Shown here: in pieces, positions 24,673 through 33,784 of the stretch
How the letters are laid out: the number at the start of each line of letters is the position of its first letter
Numbering within the stretch: the first letter of the stretch is position 1
NCBI GenBank assembly: GCA_910586025.1
Contig: CAJUIO010000002.1
Span: forward strand, 24,641-88,640
Direction of reading: 5' to 3'
Source: an uncultured Lachnospiraceae bacterium
Lineage (GTDB): Bacteria > Bacillota > Clostridia > Lachnospirales > Lachnospiraceae
DNA: 64,000 nt
Program-made: the position numbers and the translations under genes
Notes under the pieces: model-generated
The model's database searches: none
Seen by the model: the letters and a program-made list of their open reading frames with translations, nothing else
What the model was told of the DNA's origin: nothing

Positions 24673-25824
24673 ATGAAAAGAAGAATATTTTTGATCGTAC
24701 TTGACAGCGTGGGAATCGGAGCCATGGAGGATGCGGCGGAATTCGGCGATGCAGGGTGCAACACACTCCGTTCAGCCTCCCGAAGCTCCCGGTTCCGATT
24801 GACAAATATGGAAAAACTGGGTCTGTTCAATATTGACGGAATCGACTGGAAAAAGGGCGTGGAAAAGCCTCTTGCCTCCTACGGCAGAATGAAGGAGGCT
24901 TCCAGGGGGAAAGATACTACTATAGGGCACTGGGAGATTGCCGGGATCATTTCCCGGGAGCCGCTTCCGGTATATCCCGACGGATTTCCGGAGGAGGTGC
25001 TTGAGCCCTTCAGGAAGAGGACGGGAAGAGATGTTTTGTGTAATGCGCCCTATTCGGGAACGGAGGTCATAAAGGAGTTCGGTGACGAGCACGTAAGAAC
25101 GGGAAAGCTGATTGTTTACACCTCGGCGGACAGCGTCTTTCAGATTGCGGCCCACGAGGAGGTGGTTCCTGTGGAAACCCTGTATCAATACTGCGGTATC
25201 GCGCGAGAGATTCTCTCGGGAAGGCACAGCGTGGGAAGAGTCATTGCAAGGCCCTTTATCGGGGAGAGCGGGAATTATACCCGGACGCCCCGCCGTCATG
25301 ATTTTTCTCTGGAACCGCCTGCGGACACCATGCTGGATCATTTAAAGAGAGCGGGAAAAGACGTGATCGGCGTGGGAAAGATTAAGGACATCTTTGCGGG
25401 ACGGGGAATCACCTCCTATGTTTATACCAAAGGAAACGACGAGGGGATTTTGAAGACCCTGGAATATATGAAGCAGGACTTTGACGGGCTGTGCTTCGTA
25501 AATCTGGTGGACTATGACATGCTCTACGGGCACAGAAATGATATAGAGGGATACGGAAGGGCCCTTACGGAGTTTGATCAGGCTCTGCCGGAGCTGATGG
25601 CGGGACTTGGGCAGGATGATATTCTCATGATCACCGCAGACCACGGCTGTGATCCCGGCTATCTTGCCTCCACGGATCATTCCAGGGAATACACACCCTT
25701 CCTTATGTACGGGAGGAATGTTGCGCCCGTAAATCTCGGCACGAGAGAAACCTTTGCGGATATAGGGGCAACTGTGTTAAAATATCTGAATGTGCCGGGA
25801 GAGACTGCCGGCACGCCGGTTTAA
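24673..25824 (+). CDS. deoB: Phosphopentomutase
   Basis: 383 residues. Interconverts (deoxy)ribose-1-phosphate and 5-phosphate, linking nucleoside salvage to central carbon metabolism. Alkaline-phosphatase fold: FLIVLDSVGIGAMEDAAEFGDAG with metal Asp, GKDTTIGHWEIAG containing the phosphorylated Thr, and DILMITADHGCDPGYLASTDHSREYTPFL with the second metal site. ATG 24673 has AAAGGA eight bases upstream; a GTG 45 bases earlier gives non-family sequence. Inserted between spoIIIAH and the asp23-nusB block. Confidence 0.96.
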   Translation: MKRRIFLIVLDSVGIGAMEDAAEFGDAGCNTLRSASRSSRFRLTNMEKLGLFNIDGIDWKKGVEKPLASYGRMKEASRGKDTTIGHWEIAGIISREPLPVYPDGFPEEVLEPFRKRTGRDVLCNAPYSGTEVIKEFGDEHVRTGKLIVYTSADSVFQIAAHEEVVPVETLYQYCGIAREILSGRHSVGRVIARPFIGESGNYTRTPRRHDFSLEPPADTMLDHLKRAGKDVIGVGKIKDIFAGRGITSYVYTKGNDEGILKTLEYMKQDFDGLCFVNLVDYDMLYGHRNDIEGYGRALTEFDQALPELMAGLGQDDILMITADHGCDPGYLASTDHSREYTPFLMYGRNVAPVNLGTRETFADIGATVLKYLNVPGETAGTPV

Positions 25825-25855
25825 AATACATTTGGACTGCTTGGAGGAAAAATAC

Positions 25856-27448
25856 GTGGAAAGCATTGAAAAAGAAATAAACAGAAGACGGACCTTTGCC
25901 ATCATATCTCATCCGGATGCGGGAAAGACAACACTGACGGAGAAATTCCTGCTGTACGGAGGAGCCATCAATCTGGCGGGAAGCGTAAAGGGAAAGGCTA
26001 CCGCCAGGCATGCGGTTTCCGACTGGATGGAAATCGAGAAGGAAAGGGGAATCTCCGTTACATCTTCGGTTCTGCAGTTCGAGTATGGAGGGTACTGCAT
26101 CAATATTCTGGATACGCCCGGACATCAGGACTTCTCGGAGGACACCTACCGGACGCTGATGGCGGCGGATTCCGCAGTCATGGTGATTGATGCCTCAAAG
26201 GGTGTGGAGGCGCAGACCAGAAAGCTGTTCAAGGTCTGTGTGATGCGCAGAATACCCATATTTACCTTTATCAACAAGATGGACAGGGATGCCAACGATA
26301 CCTTTGAGCTTCTGGACGAGATTGAGAAGGAACTGGGAATTGCCACCTGTCCGGTTAACTGGCCTATCGGTTCCGGCAAGAGATTTAAGGGAGTGTATGA
26401 CAGGGATGAGGAGTGTGTCATCACCTTTTCCGACACGGAGAAGGGAACAAAGGAAGGAGAGAGCCTGCGGATCCCCGTCCGGAACAGGGAAGAGCTTCTG
26501 GATGCGGTGGGAGAGGAGGCCTTAGGGCTTCTTGAGGAGGAGATTGAGCTTCTGGACGGTGCCAGTGCGGAGTTTGATCTCGAGCTGGTACAGGCCGGAG
26601 AGCTGACACCTGTATTTTTCGGCTCGGCCCTGACCAACTTTGGCGTGGAGTTCTTTCTGCAGCATTTCCTTGAGATGACCACAACGCCTCTGCCCCGGAA
26701 GTCGGACATGGGTCCTGTCATGCCCGGGGAGAATGATTTTTCGGCGTTTGTCTTCAAGATTCAGGCTAATATGAACAAGGCGCACAGGGACAGGATCGCC
26801 TTCATGCGCATCTGTTCCGGCAAATATGAGGCCAGCATGGAGGTAAAGCACGTGCAGGGGGGCAAGATTATGCGCCTCTCCCAGCCTCAGCAGATTATGG
26901 CGAGTGAGAGGAAGATTCTGGAGGAGGCCTATGCCGGAGACATCATCGGCGTGTTTGATCCCGGTGTTTTTTCCATCGGGGACACGCTGTGTATGCCCAG
27001 GGATCAGTTCAGATATGAGGGAATCCCTACCTTCGCGCCGGAGCATTTCGCAAGGGTCAGGCAGATGGATACCATGAAGAGGAAGCAGTTTGTAAAGGGA
27101 ATTACACAGATTGCCCAGGAGGGCGCGATCCAGATTTTCCAGGAATTCAATACGGGAATGGAGGAAATCATCGTTGGCGTCGTTGGTGTCCTGCAGTTTG
27201 ATGTTTTGAAATACCGTCTGGAAAACGAGTATAATGTGGAGATTAAGCTGGAACCGCTCCCCTATGAGCATATCCGGTGGATTGAGAACAGGGAGATTGA
27301 CCTTACGAAGCTGACAGGCACTTCCGACATGAAGAAAATTAAAGATCTGAAAGGGAATCCTCTTCTCCTGTTCATCAATTCCTGGAGTATAGGAATGACG
27401 CTGGACAGGAACCCCGGACTGGAGCTTTCAGAGTTTGGAAGGGATTAA
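25856..27448 (+). CDS. prfC: Peptide chain release factor 3
   Basis: 530 residues. Translational GTPase that recycles RF1/RF2. GTG start at 25856 is set by GGAGG eight bases upstream and gives the standard N-terminus (IEKEINRRRTFAIISHPDAGKTTLTEKFL). G1 is HPDAGKTT, G2 ERGISVTSSV, G3 DTPGHQDF, G4 NKMDRD; domains II and III and the RF3 C-terminal ISLTKLTGTSD-like text (EIDLTKLTGTSDMKKI) follow. Upstream in-frame codons overlap deoB and look unlike the family. Close to deoB and to the following lipoprotein gene. Confidence 0.96.
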   Translation: MESIEKEINRRRTFAIISHPDAGKTTLTEKFLLYGGAINLAGSVKGKATARHAVSDWMEIEKERGISVTSSVLQFEYGGYCINILDTPGHQDFSEDTYRTLMAADSAVMVIDASKGVEAQTRKLFKVCVMRRIPIFTFINKMDRDANDTFELLDEIEKELGIATCPVNWPIGSGKRFKGVYDRDEECVITFSDTEKGTKEGESLRIPVRNREELLDAVGEEALGLLEEEIELLDGASAEFDLELVQAGELTPVFFGSALTNFGVEFFLQHFLEMTTTPLPRKSDMGPVMPGENDFSAFVFKIQANMNKAHRDRIAFMRICSGKYEASMEVKHVQGGKIMRLSQPQQIMASERKILEEAYAGDIIGVFDPGVFSIGDTLCMPRDQFRYEGIPTFAPEHFARVRQMDTMKRKQFVKGITQIAQEGAIQIFQEFNTGMEEIIVGVVGVLQFDVLKYRLENEYNVEIKLEPLPYEHIRWIENREIDLTKLTGTSDMKKIKDLKGNPLLLFINSWSIGMTLDRNPGLELSEFGRD

Positions 27449-28636
27449 ATGAGAATAAAACAGATACTGTTAATCTTAATGACGGCACTGCTTCTTTCCG
27501 GCTGCAGGAGCCTTGCGGGAGACTGGATGGAAGCAGCTCCCACCGCAATGGCGGACGGTCCGGCGCAGGAGATACAGAGCCTGTCGGGGACAACGCCTCA
27601 GATCACGGAGATTCTCAAGACAAAGCAGCTGGGGAAATTTTACTTCGAGCAGCTTGACGACAGGGAGCAGACGGTCTATGCGGAAATCCTCAATATACTC
27701 CTGAATTTTGAGAGCGATGTGGCTTTATCCTGTCTGGACGACGGGATGATCGAGAGGGTATTTCAGTTTGTGCTGAACGATCATCCTGAAATCTTCTACG
27801 TGGAGGGATATACCTTTACCAGATATTCGCTGGCCGACCAGGTGAAAAAAATTACCTTCTCCGGCACATACCACATGGACAGGGAGCAGGCCGGGGAGAG
27901 ACGGGAGAAGATTGAGCAGTATGTGGGGACATGCCTTCAGGGAATCCGGGAGGATATGGACGACTACGAGAAAGTAAAGTATATCTATGAATATATCATA
28001 GAAAAGACGGAGTATGATGCCAAGGCACCCGACAATCAGAATATCTGCTCGGTTTTTATCCACGGAAGAAGCGTCTGCCAGGGATATGCCAAGGCCATGC
28101 AGTATCTGCTTCAAAGGGCGGGAGTGGAGGCCTCCCTGGTGATGGGGCACGTGCTTAATGGGGAGGGACATGCCTGGAACCTGGTCCGGATAAACGGCAG
28201 CTTCTATTTTGTGGATACCACCTGGGGCGATGCCTCTTATCAGATGATCGAGAGCGACGGGGAGCAGTCTAAGGAGAGCATACCGCCCATTAATTATGAC
28301 TATCTGTGCGTGACGACCGAACAGCTCTCAAAGACGCACACCATTGATGCGGGGGCTGCAATCCCGCTGTGCGAGGATATGTCGGACAATTATTATGTGA
28401 GGGAGGGCAAGTACTTCGAGGAGCTGGACAAGGAGAAGCTGGAAAGCCTCTTTGCCCGGGCTTATGAAGAGGACAGCACCTATATCACCTTAAAGTGCGG
28501 CGGGGAGGATGTCTATGAGGAGATGATCCGGTATCTGATCGAGGAGCAGGAGATTTTCCGGTATCTTGAGAACGGGGAGAACACGGTTTCCTATGCGGAT
28601 AACAAGGAGCAGATGAGCCTGAGCTTCTGGCTGTAA
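27449..28636 (+). CDS. Transglutaminase-like lipoprotein
   Basis: 395 residues. N-terminal lipoprotein signal with lipobox LLSGC (Cys19), so the protein is probably anchored outside the membrane. The C-terminal half has a transglutaminase/cysteine-protease core: catalytic Cys in GRSVCQGYAKAMQYLLQRAG, His in GEGHAWNLV and Asp in FYFVDTTWGD. Transglutaminase-like lipoproteins of Clostridia are of unknown substrate; peptide or cell-wall processing is a reasonable guess only. The start codon follows the prfC stop with no gap, so expression is coupled to prfC. Confidence 0.85.
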   Translation: MRIKQILLILMTALLLSGCRSLAGDWMEAAPTAMADGPAQEIQSLSGTTPQITEILKTKQLGKFYFEQLDDREQTVYAEILNILLNFESDVALSCLDDGMIERVFQFVLNDHPEIFYVEGYTFTRYSLADQVKKITFSGTYHMDREQAGERREKIEQYVGTCLQGIREDMDDYEKVKYIYEYIIEKTEYDAKAPDNQNICSVFIHGRSVCQGYAKAMQYLLQRAGVEASLVMGHVLNGEGHAWNLVRINGSFYFVDTTWGDASYQMIESDGEQSKESIPPINYDYLCVTTEQLSKTHTIDAGAAIPLCEDMSDNYYVREGKYFEELDKEKLESLFARAYEEDSTYITLKCGGEDVYEEMIRYLIEEQEIFRYLENGENTVSYADNKEQMSLSFWL

Positions 28637-28665
28637 AATGCGGGGAAATGTATTTCTATTGGGAC

Positions 28666-28694
28666 TATGCAAATACTCTGTTTTTTGGTATTAT
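28666..28694 (+). promoter_or_regulatory. Candidate extended -10 promoter for the asp23-nusB block
   Basis: TGG plus TATTAT (28689-28694) makes an extended -10; the -35 position (TATGCA at 28666-28671, 17 bases away) is weak. A 12-base palindrome ATAGTTAACTAT at 28701-28712 lies at the expected start site. Otherwise this 110-base gap shows nothing clear. Confidence 0.38.
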
Positions 28695-28746
28695 TAAAAG
28701 ATAGTTAACTATATCCTTACGGTACAAATAAGAAAGGACGTTTATC

Positions 28747-29130
28747 ATGGAAAAATCAGTAGAACAGAACACTTATGTATTACAGGAAAACGACGAACTG
28801 GGTACGGTTAAGATTGCCGATGACGTGGTAGCGGTGATTGCCGGGCTTGCGGCTACTGAGGTTAAGGGAGTGGCATCCATGGCGGGAAATATAAGCAATG
28901 AGCTGATGAGCAAGATGGGTGTAAAGAATCTGGCGAAGGGCGTTAAGGTCGAAATGATCGGAAAGAGCGTAAGGGCTGACCTGAATCTGATTGTGGAATA
29001 CGGCTATAATATTCCCGCTGTTTCCCAGAAGGTGCAGGAGAAGGTGAAGTCCACGATTGAGAACATGACCGGGCTTGAGGTTACGGATGTGAATATCCGT
29101 ATTGCCGGTGTCAATATGGTAAAGAACTGA
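28747..29130 (+). CDS. Asp23/Gls24-family envelope stress protein
   Basis: 127 residues. DUF322 family; contains DVVAVIAGLAATEVKGVASMAG and VEYGYNIPAVSQKVQEKVKSTIENMTGLEVTDVNIRIAGV, the two conserved blocks. Homologues in Firmicutes are abundant envelope-associated proteins; the copy next to nusB (YqhY in B. subtilis) has been linked to control of fatty-acid synthesis. AAAGGACG precedes the ATG. First gene of the conserved block running to spoIVB. Confidence 0.93.
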   Translation: MEKSVEQNTYVLQENDELGTVKIADDVVAVIAGLAATEVKGVASMAGNISNELMSKMGVKNLAKGVKVEMIGKSVRADLNLIVEYGYNIPAVSQKVQEKVKSTIENMTGLEVTDVNIRIAGVNMVKN

Positions 29131-29155
29131 GGAGAAAACAGGCAGGGAGATATCC

Positions 29156-29554
29156 ATGAGCAGAAGAGAACTGAGGGAGCAGATTTTTAAGCTGTTGTTC
29201 CGTATTGAGTTCAATCCAAGGGAAGAGATGGAGGCGCAGACCGAACTCTTCTTTGAGGAGGAGGAGAATCAGGCGGACGTGGCCGATACCGCCTATATCA
29301 CTGAGAAGTTTAACAGGATTTTGGACAGGCTGGAGCAGATTGACAGGGTGCTCAACGAGAGAGTCAAGGGCTGGGATACAGGCCGTATGGGCAAGGTGGA
29401 TCTGGCTATTTTGCGGCTTGCCGTGTACGAGGTTCTCTTTGATGCGGAAATTCCTACCGGCGTTGCCATCAATGAGGCCGTGGAGCTTGCCAAAAAATAT
29501 GGGCAGGACTCTTCGCCCGCATTTATAAACGGCGTGCTGGCTAAATTTGCATAG
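29156..29554 (+). CDS. nusB: Transcription antitermination factor NusB
   Basis: 132 residues, all-helical. Binds boxA RNA with NusE during rRNA antitermination. N-terminus SRRELREQIFKLLFRIEFNP is typical, and the C-terminus has IPTGVAINEAVELAKKYGQDSSPAFINGVLAKFA with the conserved NEAVELAK and FINGVL text. Lies between asp23 and xseA, its normal neighbours in Clostridia. Confidence 0.96.
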   Translation: MSRRELREQIFKLLFRIEFNPREEMEAQTELFFEEEENQADVADTAYITEKFNRILDRLEQIDRVLNERVKGWDTGRMGKVDLAILRLAVYEVLFDAEIPTGVAINEAVELAKKYGQDSSPAFINGVLAKFA

Positions 29555-29565
29555 GGTAATTTAAG

Positions 29566-30759
29566 ATGCAGAATGTATATACCGTAGGTCAGGTAAATTC
29601 ATATATAAAGAATATGTTTTCCCAGGACTTTCTGCTGCAGGGCCTGGCCGTAAAGGGAGAGGTCAGCAACTGCAAGTATCATACGTCGGGACATATTTAT
29701 TTTACATTAAAGGATATGAAAGGAACGATTTCCTGCGTGATGTTTGCGGGGAACCGTTCCGGTCTTGCATTTCGGATGGTTGAGGGCATGCAGGTGGTGG
29801 TTCAGGGAACCGTTGACGTTTATGAGCGCGACGGGAAGTACCAGCTGTATGCAAAGAGTATTCAGCAGGACGGCGCAGGAGCTCTCTATGAGCGTTTCGA
29901 ACGGTTAAAGAGGGAGCTGGAGGAGCTTGGAATGTTTGCGCCGGAATACAAAAAGCCGATTCCCGCTTACAGCCGCAGAATCGGAATCGTGACGGCGCCT
30001 ACCGGTGCGGCGGTGCGGGATATTATCAATATAGCGTCACGCCGCAATCCTTACGTGCAGCTGATCCTCTATCCGGCTCTTGTCCAGGGGGAGGGGGCGG
30101 CTCCCAGCATTATAAACGGAATTCACGCTCTGGAAGCGGCGGGAGTGGATGTGATGATCGTGGGCAGAGGCGGCGGCTCCATCGAGGATCTGTGGGCCTT
30201 TAACGAGGAATGTGTGGCGCAGGCGGTCTTTGACTGCGGCGTTCCGGTAATCTCCGCGGTGGGACATGAGACGGATACCACAATTATAGATTATGTGGCG
30301 GACCTGAGAGCTCCCACGCCCTCTGCAGCCGCAGAGCTTGCGGTGTTTGACCTGTCGCAGTTTCTCGGAAGGCTTGCGGAAAACAGGACGGCCCTTGAGA
30401 GGCTGATGAAGAATAAAATCGAATGGAACAGAATGCATTGGAAGGCTTTTGAGGCAAGGCTCAAAATGAATTCTCCCCTGGGAAAGGTGCGGGAGAAGAA
30501 AACATGGCTTATGAACATGGAGGAGTGGATGGAAAACGCCATGAGCGGCCAGGTAAAAAGAAAGCGCCATATGCTGGAAATTTATATAGAGAAATTGAAA
30601 GGGCTGTCCCCTCTCGACAAGCTGAACCAGGGGTTTTCCTATGTTTCGGATGAGAGCGGCAGGACGGTGAGGGACGTAAATCAGGTACAGGTGGGCGACG
30701 GGCTTCTGATCCATGTCAGAAACGGAAGGCTTGCGGCCACGGTTACGGGAAAGGAATAA
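29566..30759 (+). CDS. xseA: Exodeoxyribonuclease VII large subunit
   Basis: 397 residues. Nuclease subunit that degrades single-stranded DNA to acid-insoluble fragments. OB-fold N-terminus (VGQVNSYIKNMFSQDFLLQGLAVKGEVSNCKYHTSGHIYFTLKD), then the catalytic domain with IGIVTAPTGAAVRDIINIASRRNP, GRGGGSIEDLWAFN and VISAVGHETDTTIIDYVADLRAPTPSAAAEL. Complete. Followed two bases later by xseB. Confidence 0.96.
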   Translation: MQNVYTVGQVNSYIKNMFSQDFLLQGLAVKGEVSNCKYHTSGHIYFTLKDMKGTISCVMFAGNRSGLAFRMVEGMQVVVQGTVDVYERDGKYQLYAKSIQQDGAGALYERFERLKRELEELGMFAPEYKKPIPAYSRRIGIVTAPTGAAVRDIINIASRRNPYVQLILYPALVQGEGAAPSIINGIHALEAAGVDVMIVGRGGGSIEDLWAFNEECVAQAVFDCGVPVISAVGHETDTTIIDYVADLRAPTPSAAAELAVFDLSQFLGRLAENRTALERLMKNKIEWNRMHWKAFEARLKMNSPLGKVREKKTWLMNMEEWMENAMSGQVKRKRHMLEIYIEKLKGLSPLDKLNQGFSYVSDESGRTVRDVNQVQVGDGLLIHVRNGRLAATVTGKE

Positions 30760-30761
30760 TT

Positions 30762-30977
30762 ATGGAACAGAAGGAGGAAGGCTTCAATCTGGAGGAGGCT
30801 TTTGCAAAGCTTGAGGAGACGGTTGCAAAGCTCGAGCGGGATGATATCTCCCTGGAGGATTCCTTTAAAGAGTATCAAAAGGGAATGGAGCTTTTGAAAA
30901 AGTGCAGTGAAACGATTGATTCTGTAGAAAAAAAGGTACTTGTTTTAAACGGAAATGGTGAGCTGAATGAATTTTAG
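30762..30977 (+). CDS. xseB: Exodeoxyribonuclease VII small subunit
   Basis: 71 residues, acidic two-helix protein that binds XseA. Contains NLEEAFAKLEETVAKLERDDISLEDSFKEYQKGMELLKKC, the family motif. The start lies two bases after xseA and the end overlaps ispA by 11 bases, so stoichiometry is probably set by translational coupling. Confidence 0.95.
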   Translation: MEQKEEGFNLEEAFAKLEETVAKLERDDISLEDSFKEYQKGMELLKKCSETIDSVEKKVLVLNGNGELNEF

Positions 30978-31869
30978 GGAAGAACAGAAGCGGAAAACGG
31001 AGAGAATAGAGGCGGTTATCGAGAAATACCTTCCGCGGCAGGAGGGTTTCCAGAAGACATTGATGGAGGCCATGAGCTACAGCGTGCGCTCAAAGGGCAA
31101 GAGGCTGCGCCCCATGCTCATGGAGGAGAGCTTCCGGCTCTTTGGCGGCAGCACGGAGGTGATCGAGCCCTTTATGGCGGCCCTGGAGATGATACACAAT
31201 TATTCCCTGGTGCATGACGACCTGCCGGCCATGGATAATGACGAATACCGCAGAGGACGCAAAACCACCTGGGTGGAATACGGAGAGGGAATGGCGGTTC
31301 TTGCCGGGGACGGCCTTTTGAATCTCGCCTTTGAGACGGCGGCGGGAGCCTTTCGGTTTGCATCCGATTTTGCCGCATCCGGCCGTATCGCACAGGCGCT
31401 GCAGATCCTGGGGAACAAGGCGGGAATCTTTGGAATGATAGGCGGGCAGACTGCGGATATCGAGGCGGAAAGCGGAGAGAGAGAGATGACACAGGAGCTT
31501 GTCTTGTTTATTCACGAGAAGAAGACGGCGGCGCTGATCCAGGCGGCCATGATGATCGGGGCGGTTCTTGCGGGCGCATCAAAGGAAGCCGTGGACCGGA
31601 TGGAAAAGGCGGCGGCAAACATCGGAATTGCCTTTCAGATTCAGGATGATATTCTGGATGTCACCAGCACCACGGAGATTCTTGGCAAGCCGGTGGGGAG
31701 CGATGAGAAGAACCATAAGCTCACATATGTGACCATGAACGGAATTGAGAAAGCGAAGGAAGAGGTAAGAAGGCTTTCGGAGGAAGCACTCGGAATTCTG
31801 AATTCCTTTGAGTATAAAAATGAATTTCTGTGTGAACTCGTGAGGTCACTGATCAACAGAGAAAAGTAG
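30967..31869 (+). CDS. ispA: Farnesyl diphosphate synthase (polyprenyl synthetase)
   Basis: 300 residues. Condenses dimethylallyl/geranyl diphosphate with isopentenyl diphosphate to farnesyl diphosphate. First aspartate-rich motif is DDLPAMDND, second is QIQDDILDV, with GKRLRPML and GQTADIEAE also visible. The short spacing near the first motif agrees with short-chain (C15) product. The gene precedes dxs, the entry enzyme of the same MEP isoprenoid pathway. Confidence 0.94.
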   Translation: MNFREEQKRKTERIEAVIEKYLPRQEGFQKTLMEAMSYSVRSKGKRLRPMLMEESFRLFGGSTEVIEPFMAALEMIHNYSLVHDDLPAMDNDEYRRGRKTTWVEYGEGMAVLAGDGLLNLAFETAAGAFRFASDFAASGRIAQALQILGNKAGIFGMIGGQTADIEAESGEREMTQELVLFIHEKKTAALIQAAMMIGAVLAGASKEAVDRMEKAAANIGIAFQIQDDILDVTSTTEILGKPVGSDEKNHKLTYVTMNGIEKAKEEVRRLSEEALGILNSFEYKNEFLCELVRSLINREK

Positions 31870-31894
31870 ATGGGACAACCTAAGAAAAGAGGGT

Positions 31895-33784
31895 ATGAAT
31901 ATGCTGCTCGAAAATATCAATCAGGCCAATGATATCAAAAGTACGGCTCCGGAGGATTATCCGGCCCTGGCAGAGGAAATCCGTCAGTTCCTTATTCAAA
32001 AAATATCCAAAACAGGAGGGCATCTGGGCTCCAATCTGGGGGCGGTGGAGCTTACCATGGCTCTGCATCTTTCCTTCAACCTGCCGGAAGACAAGATCAT
32101 CTGGGATGTGGGGCACCAGTCCTACACTCACAAGCTGCTCACCGGGCGGCGGGAAGGCTTTGAGATGCTCCGCAAATACGGAGGCATGAGCGGCTTTCCC
32201 AAGCGCAAGGAGAGCGACTGCGACTGCTTTGACACAGGCCACAGCTCGACCTCCATCTCCGCAGGGCTTGGCCTGGTGATGGCAAGAGAGCTTCAGGGTG
32301 CGAAGCACAGCGTCATCTCCGTGATCGGGGACGGCTCCCTCACGGGAGGGATGGCCTATGAGGCGCTGAACAATGCCGCAAAGCTGGAAACAAACTTTAT
32401 CATTGTGCTGAATGACAATAACATGTCCATCTCCGAAAATGTGGGAGGAGTGTCGAAATATCTGAACAATATCCGCACGGCGGACGCTTATCTGGATATC
32501 AAGGAGGGGGTTTACAACACCCTGAAGGATATGCCTAGGTATGGCGGCAAGGTGGTGGAGGGCATCCGGAAGGCCAAGAGCAGCTTCAAGCATCTGGTGG
32601 TGCCCGGAATGTTCTTTGAGGATATGGGAATCACCTATCTGGGACCTGTGGACGGCCACAATATTCCGGCCATGCTGCGGATGTTCCAGGAGGCAAAGCG
32701 AGTGCGGAATGCGGTGATTGTCCATGTGATCACACAGAAGGGCAAGGGCTATGAGCCGGCGGAGCGCCACCCGGCCAGATTCCACGGGGCGGAGCCCTTT
32801 GACATCGAGACCGGAATTCCGTCCAGGCCAAGGACGGTGGCCAACTATACGGATATCTTTTCCACGGTTATGACCAAGCTGGGAGCCAGGGATGAAAAGG
32901 TGGCTGCCATTACGGCTGCCATGCCGGACGGGACAGGCCTTAAGCGGTTCCGCAACATGTATCCTGACCGTTTCTTTGACGTGGGAATAGCGGAGGAGCA
33001 TGCGGTTACCTTTGCGGCCGGACTTGCGGCCGGGGGGTTAAAGCCGGTGGTTGCGGTCTATTCCTCCTTCCTGCAAAGGGCCTATGACCAGATTCTCCAT
33101 GACGTGTGTATTCAGAACCTGCCGGTGGTGTTTGCCGTTGACCGGGCGGGGCTTGTGGGAAGCGACGGGGAGACACATCAGGGAATTTTTGATCTGTCCT
33201 ATCTTTCCTCCATTCCCAACATGCATATAATGGCTCCAAAAAACAAGTGGGAGCTTTCCGATATGATGAAATTCGCCCTTCAGCTGGGGAAACCCGCGGC
33301 CATCCGTTATCCCAGGGGCGAGGCGTATGCGGGGCTTGCGCAGTACCGGGCTCCCATAGAGCTGGGAAAGGCGGAGGCGCTGTACCTTGAAAGCGGGATC
33401 TGCCTTTTGGCGGTGGGAAGCATGGTGAAGACAGCCGTGGAGGTGAGAGAGAGACTTTCCACCATGGGATATCCAAGCAGTCTCATCAACGCCAGGTTTG
33501 TGAAGCCCATAGACGAGAATGCGGTGGCCTATGCGGCCAGGAACCACAGGCTTGTGGTCACAATGGAGGAAAATGTGGCAAGCGGCGGCTACGGGGAAAA
33601 GGTAAGGGCTTATCTTGACAGCCTTCATACACAGTGCCGGATGCTGCAGGTGGCGATTCCGGACGAGTATGTGGAGCATGGAAACGTGGAGCAGCTGAAA
33701 AAGGAAATCGGGATTGACGCAGCAGGGATTGCAGACAGAATTGGAACAGCTTATGAAAGAACGATTGGACATATTACTGGTTAA
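31895..33784 (+). CDS. dxs: 1-deoxy-D-xylulose-5-phosphate synthase
   Basis: 629 residues. Thiamine-diphosphate enzyme making DXP from pyruvate and glyceraldehyde-3-phosphate, the first step of the MEP pathway. N-terminal TPP-binding motif is VIGDGSLTGGMAYEALNNA; VGHQSYTHKLLTGR, IAEEHAVTFAAGLAAGGLKP and AIRYPRGEAY are further signatures. Start ATG 31895 (or 31901) follows AAGAGGG. The end overlaps tlyA by 32 bases. Confidence 0.97.
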   Translation: MNMLLENINQANDIKSTAPEDYPALAEEIRQFLIQKISKTGGHLGSNLGAVELTMALHLSFNLPEDKIIWDVGHQSYTHKLLTGRREGFEMLRKYGGMSGFPKRKESDCDCFDTGHSSTSISAGLGLVMARELQGAKHSVISVIGDGSLTGGMAYEALNNAAKLETNFIIVLNDNNMSISENVGGVSKYLNNIRTADAYLDIKEGVYNTLKDMPRYGGKVVEGIRKAKSSFKHLVVPGMFFEDMGITYLGPVDGHNIPAMLRMFQEAKRVRNAVIVHVITQKGKGYEPAERHPARFHGAEPFDIETGIPSRPRTVANYTDIFSTVMTKLGARDEKVAAITAAMPDGTGLKRFRNMYPDRFFDVGIAEEHAVTFAAGLAAGGLKPVVAVYSSFLQRAYDQILHDVCIQNLPVVFAVDRAGLVGSDGETHQGIFDLSYLSSIPNMHIMAPKNKWELSDMMKFALQLGKPAAIRYPRGEAYAGLAQYRAPIELGKAEALYLESGICLLAVGSMVKTAVEVRERLSTMGYPSSLINARFVKPIDENAVAYAARNHRLVVTMEENVASGGYGEKVRAYLDSLHTQCRMLQVAIPDEYVEHGNVEQLKKEIGIDAAGIADRIGTAYERTIGHITG

